Positions 16,581 to 26,547 of a DNA stretch of 64,000 nt are shown piece after piece. Source of the stretch: Flavobacteriaceae bacterium PS02336 (GTDB taxonomy: Bacteria > Bacteroidota > Bacteroidia > Flavobacteriales > Flavobacteriaceae). How positions within the stretch are numbered: the stretch's first letter is position 1; every line of letters begins with the position of its first letter. The stretch spans positions 806,001-870,000 of the forward strand of contig JASCOF010000001.1 of assembly GCA_029960065.1 (NCBI GenBank), written 5' to 3'. The position numbers and the translations under genes were made by a program. Below the pieces are notes generated by a model, which was given only the letters and a program-made list of their open reading frames with translations, had not been told where the DNA came from and did no database searches.

Positions 16581-19400
16581 ATGAAAACCACTTTTGTTTC
16601 AAAAACTTTACCTTTCTTTTTTCTGTTATTCTCTCTTCTAGTTTCGGCTCAAAAATCGGATCGAGAATTACTTTTAATGGATAAAGACTGGCGTTTTTCG
16701 TTTGGACATTTGTATGATACCAAAAAAGATTTTGGGCACGCAGAAGGTTATTTTTCCTATTTGACAAAGACAGGATTTGGAGACGGCCCTGCCGCAAAAG
16801 ATTTTGATGACCGCGCTTGGAGAAAGCTTGATTTACCGCACGATTGGGCGGTTGAACAGTCTTTTAGCGAAAGCGCTAGTTTTAGCCACGGATTTAAAGC
16901 CGCTGGCAAAAACTTTCCTGAAAAAAGCATTGGCTGGTACCGAAAAAAAATAACAATCTCAAATGATGATTTAGGAAAAATTATTTCACTCAAATTTGAT
17001 GGTGTTTTTAGGAATTCAAAAGTGTTTTTTAACGGATTTTATTTAGGAACAGAACAAAGCGGTTATAACGGTTTTGAATATGATGTTACAGCTTATGTCA
17101 ATTACGGCGGAGAAAATACAATCGTGGTTCGTGCCGACGCTTCGATGGAAGAAGGCTGGTTTTACGAAGGCGCTGGAATTTACAGACATGTTTATTTACA
17201 GAAAACAAATCCGATTCATGTTAAGACGAATGGAACTTATGTGACTTCTGAACTTAAAAATAATGATGCTGATGTTAATGCCGATGTTACCATTGAAAAC
17301 AAAGGAAATTATAAAGGTTCGATAGAAATTGTTCACACGATTTTTGATAAGGAGAAGAAACAGATTGCCACTTCTTCTGAAAGTCTATTAGCTCCAGAAT
17401 TTTATAAAACCATTACGCATAGTTCAAAATTATATGTGGAGAATCCGAAATTATGGGATATTGATTCGCCAAATTTATATCGTTTGGTAACTCAAATCAA
17501 ACAAAACGGAAAAACAATTGATACTTATGAAACCCCGTTCGGAATTCGAACTATTGCATTTGATCCAGAAAATGGTTTTTTTCTTAACGGAAAATCTTTA
17601 AAATTAAAAGGAACAAACAATCATCAAGATCATGCAGGAATTGGAACAGCTTTGCCAGATGAAATTCAGTATTATAGGATCAAAAAACTGAAAGAAATGG
17701 GTTCAAATGCTTATCGTTGTTCGCATCATCCGCCAACGCCAGAATTATTGAAAGCGTGTGATGAATTAGGAATGTTGGTTATTGATGAAACGCGTTTAAT
17801 GGGAATCAACGATTATCATTTAAATGACCTAAAACGAATGATCGAGCGTGACCGCAATCATCCAAGTATTTTCTGCTGGTCGGTTGGAAATGAAGAATGG
17901 AATATTGAAGGCGGCATTGTGGGAGAACGCATAACAAATGTAATGCAGGATTTTACCAAAAGTATCGATCCAACCAGACCTGTAACAGTAGGAATCAGCA
18001 GCGGATTTAAAAGCGGGATTTCTTCTGTGGTTGAAATTATGGGTTACAATTATCTTGGAAACGGAGATATCGATGCGCACAGAAATCAGTTTAAACAACA
18101 GCCCGGAATGGGAACGGAGGAAGGTTCTACTTTTGCAACTCGAGGTATTTATTTTACAGATGATGCTAAACATTATCAAAGTGCTTATGATAAAAAACCG
18201 CGTCCCACTTTTTACAGTATCGAAGAAGGCTGGAAATTCTACGCTGAACGTCCTTATTTAGCAGGAATGTTCATTTGGACAGGTTTTGATTATCGCGGCG
18301 AGCCAACACCTTATGGCTGGCCGTCTGTTACTTCGTATTTCGGAATGATGGATGTCTGCGGTTTCCCGAAAGACAATGTTTTTTATTTAAAATCTTGGTG
18401 GGGAAAAGAACCGGTTTTGCACTTGCTTCCGCATTGGAATTGGAGTGGAATGGAAGGCAAAGAAATTGATGTCTGGGCGTATTCTAACTGCGATGAAGTA
18501 GAGCTTTTCGTGAACAAAAAAAGTCTAGGAAAAAAGAAAATGGAGCAAAACGGACATTTAGAATGGAAAGTAAATTATACGCCAGGAACGCTGGAAGCAA
18601 TTGGATATAAAAACGGTAAAAAAGTTTTGACTGAAACTCAAAAAACGACTGAAAACGCAGAAAACATAAAATTATCATTAGATAAAGAAAATGTTTTGAA
18701 AGGAAATGTTTCTGTGATAACTGTCGAAGTAACAGATAAAAAGGGGTTTCATGTTCCAACTGCAAACAATGAAATTGAATTTTCAATTAAAGGCGGGAAA
18801 ATTTTAGGAGTAGGAAATGGTGATCCAACTTCGTTAGAAAAGGATCAGTTTATTGATGACATTACGTTGTTACCTATAATTAATTTTATGGAGCAAAAAG
18901 GAACGACTGCTTCTCTGCCTAAGCAATTACCGAGTTTTCCAGAAAACCAATGGAATGAAGCATTTAAAGACCGCGATTATAAAAAACAGGCTCCATCTTA
19001 TATTTATAAAGGAGAATTTGAATTGAAAAATAATGCTGTAACAAATAAAGTGATTTTCTTTTACAAGAAAATTGGAGTTGAAACAGTAGTTTTTATCAAC
19101 GGAAATAAAGTAGAACCGAGTGCAGAAGATTCTCAAAAATATATTTTGAATACAGCGATTTTAAAACAAGGAAAAAATGAAATTCACATTGCGGCAACAC
19201 CTTTGCAAAAGATAAAAGACTGGGACGTAATGAATACAGATCCCGGAATTATTCAAGTAATAACACCAGCTGAACCTTGGAAAAGAAAGCTTTTTAATGG
19301 CTATGCTCAAATTATCATTCAAAAAGATGAAAATGCTAAAGAAGTTGTTTTGTCTGCTTCCGCGAAAGGATTAGGAGCTGGAAGTTTAAATTTAAAATAG
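16581..19400 (+). CDS. Secreted glycoside hydrolase family 2 (beta-galactosidase-like)
   Basis: The 939-residue enzyme has a signal peptide (ending LVSAQ), a GH2 sugar-binding sandwich (DLPHDWAVEQSF, GWYRKKI), an immunoglobulin-like domain, the TIM barrel and C-terminal sandwich domains including a big-2-like region. The acid/base is in SVGNEEW (E438). The nucleophile is likely in GTEEGSTF (E513 or E514). GH2 enzymes hydrolyse terminal beta-galactosides, glucuronides or mannosides; the exact sugar is not clear. The gene stands alone, with an inverted repeat downstream. Confidence 0.92.
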   Translation: MKTTFVSKTLPFFFLLFSLLVSAQKSDRELLLMDKDWRFSFGHLYDTKKDFGHAEGYFSYLTKTGFGDGPAAKDFDDRAWRKLDLPHDWAVEQSFSESASFSHGFKAAGKNFPEKSIGWYRKKITISNDDLGKIISLKFDGVFRNSKVFFNGFYLGTEQSGYNGFEYDVTAYVNYGGENTIVVRADASMEEGWFYEGAGIYRHVYLQKTNPIHVKTNGTYVTSELKNNDADVNADVTIENKGNYKGSIEIVHTIFDKEKKQIATSSESLLAPEFYKTITHSSKLYVENPKLWDIDSPNLYRLVTQIKQNGKTIDTYETPFGIRTIAFDPENGFFLNGKSLKLKGTNNHQDHAGIGTALPDEIQYYRIKKLKEMGSNAYRCSHHPPTPELLKACDELGMLVIDETRLMGINDYHLNDLKRMIERDRNHPSIFCWSVGNEEWNIEGGIVGERITNVMQDFTKSIDPTRPVTVGISSGFKSGISSVVEIMGYNYLGNGDIDAHRNQFKQQPGMGTEEGSTFATRGIYFTDDAKHYQSAYDKKPRPTFYSIEEGWKFYAERPYLAGMFIWTGFDYRGEPTPYGWPSVTSYFGMMDVCGFPKDNVFYLKSWWGKEPVLHLLPHWNWSGMEGKEIDVWAYSNCDEVELFVNKKSLGKKKMEQNGHLEWKVNYTPGTLEAIGYKNGKKVLTETQKTTENAENIKLSLDKENVLKGNVSVITVEVTDKKGFHVPTANNEIEFSIKGGKILGVGNGDPTSLEKDQFIDDITLLPIINFMEQKGTTASLPKQLPSFPENQWNEAFKDRDYKKQAPSYIYKGEFELKNNAVTNKVIFFYKKIGVETVVFINGNKVEPSAEDSQKYILNTAILKQGKNEIHIAATPLQKIKDWDVMNTDPGIIQVITPAEPWKRKLFNGYAQIIIQKDENAKEVVLSASAKGLGAGSLNLK

Positions 19401-19405
19401 CCTCC

Positions 19406-19595
19406 CGCAGATTTTGCAGATAAAGCTGATTATTAGATTAATCCAATCAAAAATAAAAAATCTGCGTTATCTGCAAAATCTGCGAGAAAAATAAAAACTT
19501 TGCGTCTCAGCGACTTTGCGAGATTATTTCGTCCACCTTAAAAAAAACTTTGCGAACCTTTGCGTAATTCTTTGCGCTCTTTGCGGTTAAAATCA
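19406..19595. repeat. Composite intergenic repeat (GCAGAT hairpin plus TTTGCG words)
   Basis: Perfect 17-bp arms cgcagattttgcagata (19406-19422) and its complement (19468-19484) form a hairpin after GH2. It is followed by six tttgcg words at irregular spacing up to about 19595. No gene is present. Confidence 0.85.
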
Positions 19596-19632
19596 AAACA
19601 AAATAAACCAAAATAATATTGTTTGATTTTCA

Positions 19633-19640
19633 TAACTTTG
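19633..19640 (+). promoter_or_regulatory. -7 element (TAACTTTG) four bases before the AraC start
   Basis: The sequence matches TAnnTTTG. Transcription from it would begin at or near the ATG at 19645, suggesting a leaderless mRNA. The -33 box is not clear. Confidence 0.35.
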
Positions 19641-19644
19641 CAAA

Positions 19645-20514
19645 ATGAATAATCAGAGAGAAACTCAGAATTGCGATTTTACTTCAGATTTAAAAATGAA
19701 GGGATTTAAAGTTTATCCCATAAATGGAGATTTTAGTAAAGTTCCCGTTTACAGTAGGAGAGATTTTTATAAAATCTGCATCAATACCAGTAAGAGTATT
19801 ATACAATATGCTGACCGAGGAATAGAAACCGACGGAACAATTTTGTTTTTTGGTAATCCGATTATTCCATATTCATGGGAAACCGTTTCTGAGAATTATG
19901 AAGGTTATGCCTGCGTTTTTACGGAAGAATTTCTAAGAGCAAAAGACCGTTCGGAAACACTTCACGAATCACCTTTGTTTAAAATAGGAGGAACACCGAT
20001 ATTTTCTTTAAATGCTGAACAAAAGGTTTTTATAGATTCTTTGTTTCAAAAAATGATCAAAGAATATGAAACCGATTATGTTTTTAAAGACGATTTAATG
20101 CGCAGTTATGTCAACTTGATTATTCATGAATCAATGAAAATGCAGCCTTCAGATAATTTTTTCAAACATAAAAATGCTTCTTCTAGAATTACCTCTTTAT
20201 TTTTAGAATTATTAGAAAGACAATTTCCGATAGAAACTAAAAACGAACCTTTAGCATTAAAAACACCGCAAGATTACGCACAAAGTCTTGCTGTGCATGT
20301 AAACCATTTAAACCGTTCGGTAAAAGAAGTGACAGGAAAACCAACAACCGCACATATCACGGAACGAATTATCAACGAAGCAAAAGCTTTATTGCAGCAT
20401 ACAGACTGGAGTATTTCGGATATTGGTTATTCACTTGGATTTGAATACCCGAGCTATTTTAATAATTATTTTAAAAGACTTACAGGAACAGTTCCGAAAT
20501 CACTTCGAATGTAA
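19645..20514 (+). CDS. AraC-family transcriptional regulator
   Basis: The 289-residue cytoplasmic regulator has an N-terminal cupin-like ligand domain (about 1-165) and a C-terminal AraC domain. The helices are seen in DYAQSLAVHVNHLNRSVKEV and in WSISDIGYSLGFEYPSYFNN (about 250-270). It lies upstream of cupin, aldo/keto reductase and alcohol dehydrogenase genes on the same strand and is the likely activator of that set. The inducer is unknown. Confidence 0.9.
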   Translation: MNNQRETQNCDFTSDLKMKGFKVYPINGDFSKVPVYSRRDFYKICINTSKSIIQYADRGIETDGTILFFGNPIIPYSWETVSENYEGYACVFTEEFLRAKDRSETLHESPLFKIGGTPIFSLNAEQKVFIDSLFQKMIKEYETDYVFKDDLMRSYVNLIIHESMKMQPSDNFFKHKNASSRITSLFLELLERQFPIETKNEPLALKTPQDYAQSLAVHVNHLNRSVKEVTGKPTTAHITERIINEAKALLQHTDWSISDIGYSLGFEYPSYFNNYFKRLTGTVPKSLRM

Positions 20515-20908
20515 ATTGTTTCAATTTCATAATTTTTTGTTTGAATATTGTTATTTTCAAGAAGCATTGCTGCTCTAATTTTGCCTCTGAAATTACAGTA
20601 TTAATCATTTGTCAGTTTTTAACAACTAAATAATACTTCATAAAGCGACTTCTAGCTTTCTCAAAATTTAGTTTCCTGATTCTGATAATTCCTAAACACT
20701 AAAATTATGAAAACAGCAGTTAAACCAATTAATCAAGCAATTTTCTTCTAAAGGAAATTTAAAACCTTCAATTGTTTTTACGGGAAAACAGGAGGGCAAA
20801 TTTATTCTTGTTTTCAATTAGTTCTAATCTTAAATGGATTGGTAAATTTTTGATAATGAGTAATATATCAGTTTTAAATAAAATCAAACTCAAAAAATAA
20901 GTAAATTT
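20515..20908. other. 394-bp region between araC and cupin genes
   Basis: Apart from a possible frameshifted mini-ORF (20707-20821) I see no gene. The region probably carries the cupin promoter and AraC binding sites, which I cannot place. Confidence 0.5.
20707..20821 (+). pseudogene. Possible frameshifted mini-gene
   Basis: A frame starting at ATG 20707 reads MKTAVKPINQAIFF and stops. Removing one T near 20746 restores a 37-residue frame ending at 20821 (SKGNLKPSIVFTGKQ). It could be a decayed small gene or chance. No homologue is recognised. Confidence 0.2.
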
Positions 20909-21316
20909 ATGTCAACAAATTATTCAGCAGTTATTGAAGAAGGAAAAGTCCCGAATACATTTATGACAGGCGACGTTTCTTATAAAAAACAAACCAGTGA
21001 TATTCATCCAGAAAACACTGTTATTAAAGAAGTTACTTTTGAAGCTTGCGCTAGAAGTAATTGGCATAGTAATGCAGGTTTGCACATGCTTATTGCAAAA
21101 GAAGGAGCGGGATATTATCAGGAAAGAGGGTGTGCAGTTAGAATGCTTGAAAAAGATGATGTTGTGACCATTTTACCAGGAGTAGAACATTGGTATGGTG
21201 CCACTCCGTTTGGTACATTCTCTTATGTGGCGATTATCACAGAAGTAGATAAAGGCCATGGAGTCTGGTTAGAAAAAGTAACCGACGGAGAATATTTTCT
21301 TTTAAGCAGTCATTAA
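20909..21316 (+). CDS. Cupin-domain protein
   Basis: The 135-residue single cupin shows first-motif residues in SNWHSNAGLHMLI (about 50-62) and second-motif residues in PGVEHWYGATP (about 90-100), with histidines that could bind a metal. Small cupins of this type often accompany aldo/keto reductases and alcohol dehydrogenases in aldehyde or quinone stress loci. It lies 159 bp before the aldo/keto reductase gene. The reaction is unknown. Confidence 0.82.
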   Translation: MSTNYSAVIEEGKVPNTFMTGDVSYKKQTSDIHPENTVIKEVTFEACARSNWHSNAGLHMLIAKEGAGYYQERGCAVRMLEKDDVVTILPGVEHWYGATPFGTFSYVAIITEVDKGHGVWLEKVTDGEYFLLSSH

Positions 21317-21326
21317 TAGAAAGATG

Positions 21327-21440
21327 CTTAGATACTGAGGTTCTAAGATTCTAAGTTTTTTTAAGTTGCTTGTAAATTCTTTGCACAAATCTTAGCGTCT
21401 TTGCGGTTAAACTTGATCCCGAAGCCTCGGGAGAAACTTG
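21327..21440. repeat. Composite repeat: CTAAG, TTTGCG and CCCGA-TCGGG words
   Basis: ttctaagattctaag-type words (21327-21366) are followed by cttagcgtctttgcggttaa and then by cccgaagcctcgggagaaac at 21418-21437. The last palindrome returns at 48991-49015. Three repeat kinds stand side by side in one gap. Confidence 0.75.
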
Positions 21441-21460
21441 AAACAAAAAAACAACCCTGA

Positions 21461-22459
<999 letters not shown>

Positions 22460-22536
22460 ATTAGATAATATGGCAATTAGATAATTAAATAATTCAAAAT
22501 GAAACTTAAACCTGAAACAAAAAACAAACTATAAAA

Positions 22537-23589
22537 ATGGAAACAAAAAGCATAAAAGCCTTTGGTACAGAAGCGGCCGAAGCACCATTGCAAACCTTAG
22601 AGATTAAAAGAAGAGCTGTACAAGCGCATGATGTAGAAATTGAAATCTTGTACTGCGGCATCTGTCATTCAGACTTGCATTCGGCTAGAAACGAATGGCA
22701 CGGAACTATTTATCCGATAGTTCCTGGGCATGAAATTGTTGGACGTATTGTGAAGATTGGCGATCATGTTAAGAATTTTAAAGTAGGGCAATTAGCTGGA
22801 GTAGGCTGTCTGGTTGATTCTTGCAGAGAATGTGATCATTGCAAAAATGATTTAGAGCAGTTTTGTGATGAAGGAAATATTCAGACCTTTAATTCGCCTG
22901 ATAAACACTTAGGAGGACAAACTTATGGAGGATACTCTCAAAGTATTGTAGTGGATGAAAGCTTCGTATTGCATATTTCAGATAAATTAGATCTTGCGGG
23001 AGTTGCTCCATTATTATGCGCAGGAATTACAACTTATTCGCCATTAAAACACTGGAAAGTTGGTCCTGGTCAAAAGGTTGGAATCGTAGGAATTGGAGGT
23101 TTAGGTCACATGGGAATCAAAATTGCGAAAGCTATGGGCGCTCATGTTGTAGTTTTTACAACTAATTTATCTAAAACAGAAGATGCAAAACGCCTTGGAG
23201 CTGATGAGGTTGTATTGTCTACCGACGAAGCACAAATGGCAGAACATGCTAGAAGTTTAAACTTTATTTTAGACTGTGTTTCTGCTGAACACAATATCGA
23301 TGCGTACTTGAATTTACTAAAAGTAGACGGAACTTTAACTCTAGTTGGAGCACCTATGGATCCGCTTCCTGTAACTTCTTTTAGCTTGATTTTAGGAAGA
23401 AGAAGTTTCTCAGGATCTCTTATTGGAGGAATTGCAGAAACTCAGGAAATGCTTGATTTCTGCGCAGAACACAACATTACTGCAGACATCGAAATTATTG
23501 GTGTAAATGAGGTAAATGATGCTTACGAAAGATTACTAAAAGGAGATATTAAATATCGTTTTGTAATTGATATGGCTTCTTTGGGTTAA
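22537..23589 (+). CDS. Zinc-dependent NAD(P) alcohol dehydrogenase (CAD-like)
   Basis: The 350-residue medium-chain dehydrogenase has catalytic zinc ligands in CGICHSDLH (C40) and GHEIVG (H65, E66). Structural zinc cysteines are at 96, 99, 102 and 110 (SCRECDHC). The Rossmann motif is GIGGLGHMGIKIAKAMG. The sequence resembles the cinnamyl-alcohol dehydrogenase/YahK group, which reduces a broad range of aldehydes with NADPH. It ends the araC-cupin-AKR-ADH series. Confidence 0.93.
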   Translation: METKSIKAFGTEAAEAPLQTLEIKRRAVQAHDVEIEILYCGICHSDLHSARNEWHGTIYPIVPGHEIVGRIVKIGDHVKNFKVGQLAGVGCLVDSCRECDHCKNDLEQFCDEGNIQTFNSPDKHLGGQTYGGYSQSIVVDESFVLHISDKLDLAGVAPLLCAGITTYSPLKHWKVGPGQKVGIVGIGGLGHMGIKIAKAMGAHVVVFTTNLSKTEDAKRLGADEVVLSTDEAQMAEHARSLNFILDCVSAEHNIDAYLNLLKVDGTLTLVGAPMDPLPVTSFSLILGRRSFSGSLIGGIAETQEMLDFCAEHNITADIEIIGVNEVNDAYERLLKGDIKYRFVIDMASLG

Positions 23590-23672
23590 GATACTAAGTC
23601 ACTAAGGTTCTAAGTTGCTAAGTTTTTAAAAAAAAACTTAGAATTTTGAGTGACTTAGAACCTTAGTATCTT
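23588..23672. repeat. CTAAG-class inverted repeat
   Basis: Arms of about 39 bp (23588-23626 and 23633-23672) read aagatactaagtcactaagg and its near complement. The left arm begins inside the stop codon of the alcohol dehydrogenase gene. Confidence 0.85.
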
Positions 23673-23682
23673 AAAAAAAAAC

Positions 23683-23716
23683 AAACCCTCCAAGCAATTC
23701 AACTCTTGAAGGGTTT
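23683..23716. terminator. Terminator between ADH and DUF4142 genes
   Basis: Arms aaaccctccaag and cttgaagggttt (one mismatch) are followed by a T-run on the plus strand. Confidence 0.75.
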
Positions 23717-23822
23717 TTTAGCAAAGATTTGAGGGTCTAAAATACTAAATTGTTTAAAAAAATACTTACTCAGAATCTCAGAATCTCTGCCGTTTAAAAA
23801 TAAATAACCAATTAAATTTATT

Positions 23823-24410
23823 TTACTTTTTATCTAGATTTTGCTTCAAAAGCTTTGCATGTTCTAGATGTGCTGTTAAAGGCGCAATATTGTTAGATGC
23901 CCAAGTTTTAACCTCTGTATCTGTAGCATCTTTAGAAGCTTTTTCTAATTTTTTGATTGCTTTTTCGTGACCATCGATCATCATGTCAGCGAATTTTTTG
24001 TCAAAATCAACACCTGACTTTTCATTCAGTTTGTTGTATTCTTCCTGACCTTCTTCAGTTAAAGAAGTTGGCAGTGTAAAGTTTTTTGCTTTCGCTAAAG
24101 CGCTAACTTCTGAAGCCGATTTAGTATGCTCGTCAACAAGCATTTTACCAAATTTTTTCACTTCTGGATTGGTACTTTTACTTTGCGCCAATTTTCCTAT
24201 TTCGATTTCAGCTAAATTAATTTCAGCTTGATCTACTAAAAATTCAGAATCATCTTCTTTATTTTCAATTGTATCAAATTTAGCCTCGTTTGCATCTTCA
24301 GCAACTTCTTTTGGGTCTTCTTGTTTCGTTTCGTTTTTACAAGATTGAAGAAATAAAATAATTAATCCTGCTCCTAAAATTGCTTTTCCGGCTAATAGTA
24401 ACTTTTTCAT
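23823..24410 (-). CDS. DUF4142 lipoprotein
   Basis: The 195-residue protein has a lipoprotein signal with lipobox LQSC (C24). An acidic linker and a ferritin-like helical DUF4142 domain follow (FLVDQAEINLAEIEIGKLA, KKFGKMLVDEHTKS, GHEKAIKKLEKAS). DUF4142 proteins are envelope proteins often induced by stress; their biochemistry is not settled. It begins the stress-related region of the window. Confidence 0.88.
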   Translation of the reverse strand: MKKLLLAGKAILGAGLIILFLQSCKNETKQEDPKEVAEDANEAKFDTIENKEDDSEFLVDQAEINLAEIEIGKLAQSKSTNPEVKKFGKMLVDEHTKSASEVSALAKAKNFTLPTSLTEEGQEEYNKLNEKSGVDFDKKFADMMIDGHEKAIKKLEKASKDATDTEVKTWASNNIAPLTAHLEHAKLLKQNLDKK

Positions 24411-24646
24411 GATTGTATGGTTTAAATGTTATAATGTAAAATTATTGAGAAGATGTAAGAAAATTTTACAGGATTTTTAAAGATTGTTATAGGATTTAAA
24501 GTAGTTCGATTCAATTTTTTTTCCAATGGAAGTAAAAAATATTTAGGATCATTTGTTTTGATGCTTAATTGTGGTTTTCCGTAAGGAATTTTAATATTTA
24601 AATATAATATTTGAAAAAATATAAGGTGATCACAAATGACTTAATT

Positions 24647-26038
24647 ATGGAAGAAAAGAAGGAAAAGAATAAGTTTTTAATGACAATAGGAATACTAGCT
24701 GTTTGTGGTGCAGCTCTTTTATTTCATTCATTAAGTGAGTTTCAAATAAACGGAGACAGTACAAAATTATACCCTGTTTTTATTACTATTTACAGTATAT
24801 TAGGCAAATATGCTAGTTGTGGAATTTTGTTATTTCTGGGCGTTTTTTTAATTGTATTTAGTAAAAAAAAGGAAGGTGCATTACAGCTTATTGATGATGA
24901 GGAAAACGCAACAGAGTTTGTTTTTCTTAAAGGAGGCAGAAAGTTTGAAATCGTCAGAAAATTGGATCAGGAGGAGATATTATATTTTGAATATCTGAAT
25001 TTAGAAATAAAAGAAGGTCAGATTTATAAGCATTTTTGGAGTGATAACTTAATTTATGAAAGTGAGAGTGATGAAGAATGGCTAAATATTTCGAGATGTT
25101 TCTGGAAAATAGATGAACCATTTTATAATACATTATTGCCTGAAAAATTTAAAACTTATAAGCAGTTACCATTTAGGTTTAAAGATAATAGCAGCTTACA
25201 GAAGGTAAAAATAGAAAAGCTGAACGGGATAATAAACAAGTATCATTTCGAAATAGAAAACAATAATATTCCGATAAATGAATTGGTAAAAAGAGGTTTG
25301 GTCGAATATTTTAAAATTGAAGATTTAACAACTGTTGGGATTAATGATTTGGGATATTATGAAAGTGAGCTATTCTTTTCGATTGTAAATCCTGAAGTTA
25401 AATGCTTCAATAATGAACTTTATATAGGAGAAGATAAAATTTCAATCGAAGCAGGCTATGCAATTGGAGCTATTGAATTAACAAGGATGTTACCAGCTAA
25501 AGAGTTAAAAGCAAAATTCGAAACTAGAATAATCTCGGAAGAATTAGATATTTTTAATAGTTCGCCTAAACATCCTGAATTTGGTGTTAATAGAACACGT
25601 ACCGTTAATACTACAATGTTAGGGAATAAGTTAATTACAGAGGAAAGAATTACAATTACGTACGAGAATTATGTTCCAAATGTAAAAAGTACCGAATTGT
25701 ATTTTAAAACTATTTTACTGCTTATGAATTTCATTCAGGAGAATGATAAATCGATTGATATAAAACAAAATAAATTTTATGTTTTAGCCCGAGAAAATGT
25801 AACAGAAATGCCATCCTTCGAAGGTAATTTAGAAGAATTAATATTCCAATTTGCTGAAGATTGTAAAAAAGAATTTACGAATGTTGAAATTGGTTATTTA
25901 TTTAGAAATAGTGTAAACGTACTTAAAGGAAAGTTTGCCATACATCCTAATATTACAAATCTGTATTTTTCGTTGTTCGATTTTTTTGATTTTAGAACAA
26001 GTGGTCATGAAAATTATTTCTATAGTTTATGGGAATAA
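24647..26038 (+). CDS. Large orphan membrane-anchored protein
   Basis: I do not recognise this protein of about 463 residues. Two N-terminal membrane helices (LMTIGILAVCGAALLF and YASCGILLFLGVFLIVF) are followed by about 390 soluble residues with no known motif. An in-frame TTG at 24611 would add 12 residues; the ATG at 24647 starts closer to the first helix. The gene is AT-rich even for this genome, stands alone and ends at a good terminator. Recent gain is possible. Confidence 0.6.
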   Translation: MEEKKEKNKFLMTIGILAVCGAALLFHSLSEFQINGDSTKLYPVFITIYSILGKYASCGILLFLGVFLIVFSKKKEGALQLIDDEENATEFVFLKGGRKFEIVRKLDQEEILYFEYLNLEIKEGQIYKHFWSDNLIYESESDEEWLNISRCFWKIDEPFYNTLLPEKFKTYKQLPFRFKDNSSLQKVKIEKLNGIINKYHFEIENNNIPINELVKRGLVEYFKIEDLTTVGINDLGYYESELFFSIVNPEVKCFNNELYIGEDKISIEAGYAIGAIELTRMLPAKELKAKFETRIISEELDIFNSSPKHPEFGVNRTRTVNTTMLGNKLITEERITITYENYVPNVKSTELYFKTILLLMNFIQENDKSIDIKQNKFYVLARENVTEMPSFEGNLEELIFQFAEDCKKEFTNVEIGYLFRNSVNVLKGKFAIHPNITNLYFSLFDFFDFRTSGHENYFYSLWE

Positions 26039-26065
26039 ATGATATCATTATTAAATACAATATTT

Positions 26066-26091
26066 AATCCCGACTCTTTAGAGTCGGGATT
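26066..26091 (+). terminator. Terminator after the orphan membrane protein gene
   Basis: Arms aatcccgactc and gagtcgggatt enclose a 4-nt loop and are followed by eight Ts. Confidence 0.9.
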
Positions 26092-26266
26092 TTTTTTGCA
26101 TCTAACATTTCACATTTTACCAAAATCCTACTTTTACATTCCGACTTTCACAATTCACATCCCACAAATATGAAAATTCTGCAAAAAATTCTATAACAGA
26201 ATCGCCTTACTTATTTCGGAACTTTGAATATCAGATTTTTAGAAATAAACCTTAAAAATTAAAATC

Positions 26267-26506
26267 ATGCCAGATCCAAGAATTAAGAATGAAGCACAAT
26301 ATGAGGCATTAGTTAAAAAGGGATACAGTAAAGAAAAATCTGCTCGTATCGCAAATACGCCAGATGCAGGAGAAAAAGGTGGAAAAGCAAAACCTTATGA
26401 AGAATGGACAAAAGAAGAACTTCAAAAACAAGCCACTAAAGTGGGCATAAAAGGAAGATCTTATATGAATAAACAAAGTCTAATAGATTCTTTAAGAAAT
26501 AACTAA
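26267..26506 (+). CDS. DUF7218 / Rho-N-like small protein
   Basis: The 79-residue basic protein begins MPDPRIKNEAQYEALVKKGY, then SKEKSARIANTP. It has a SAP/Rho-N-like helical tail (WTKEELQKQATKVGIKGRSY), suggesting nucleic-acid binding. Similar small proteins are annotated as DUF7218 and often sit near stress or DNA-repair genes. It lies 41 bp before the topoisomerase IB gene and is probably co-transcribed. Confidence 0.75.
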   Translation: MPDPRIKNEAQYEALVKKGYSKEKSARIANTPDAGEKGGKAKPYEEWTKEELQKQATKVGIKGRSYMNKQSLIDSLRNN

Positions 26507-26547
26507 AAATTGATCGAAACCATTTCAGTTATAAAAAAATAAATACC

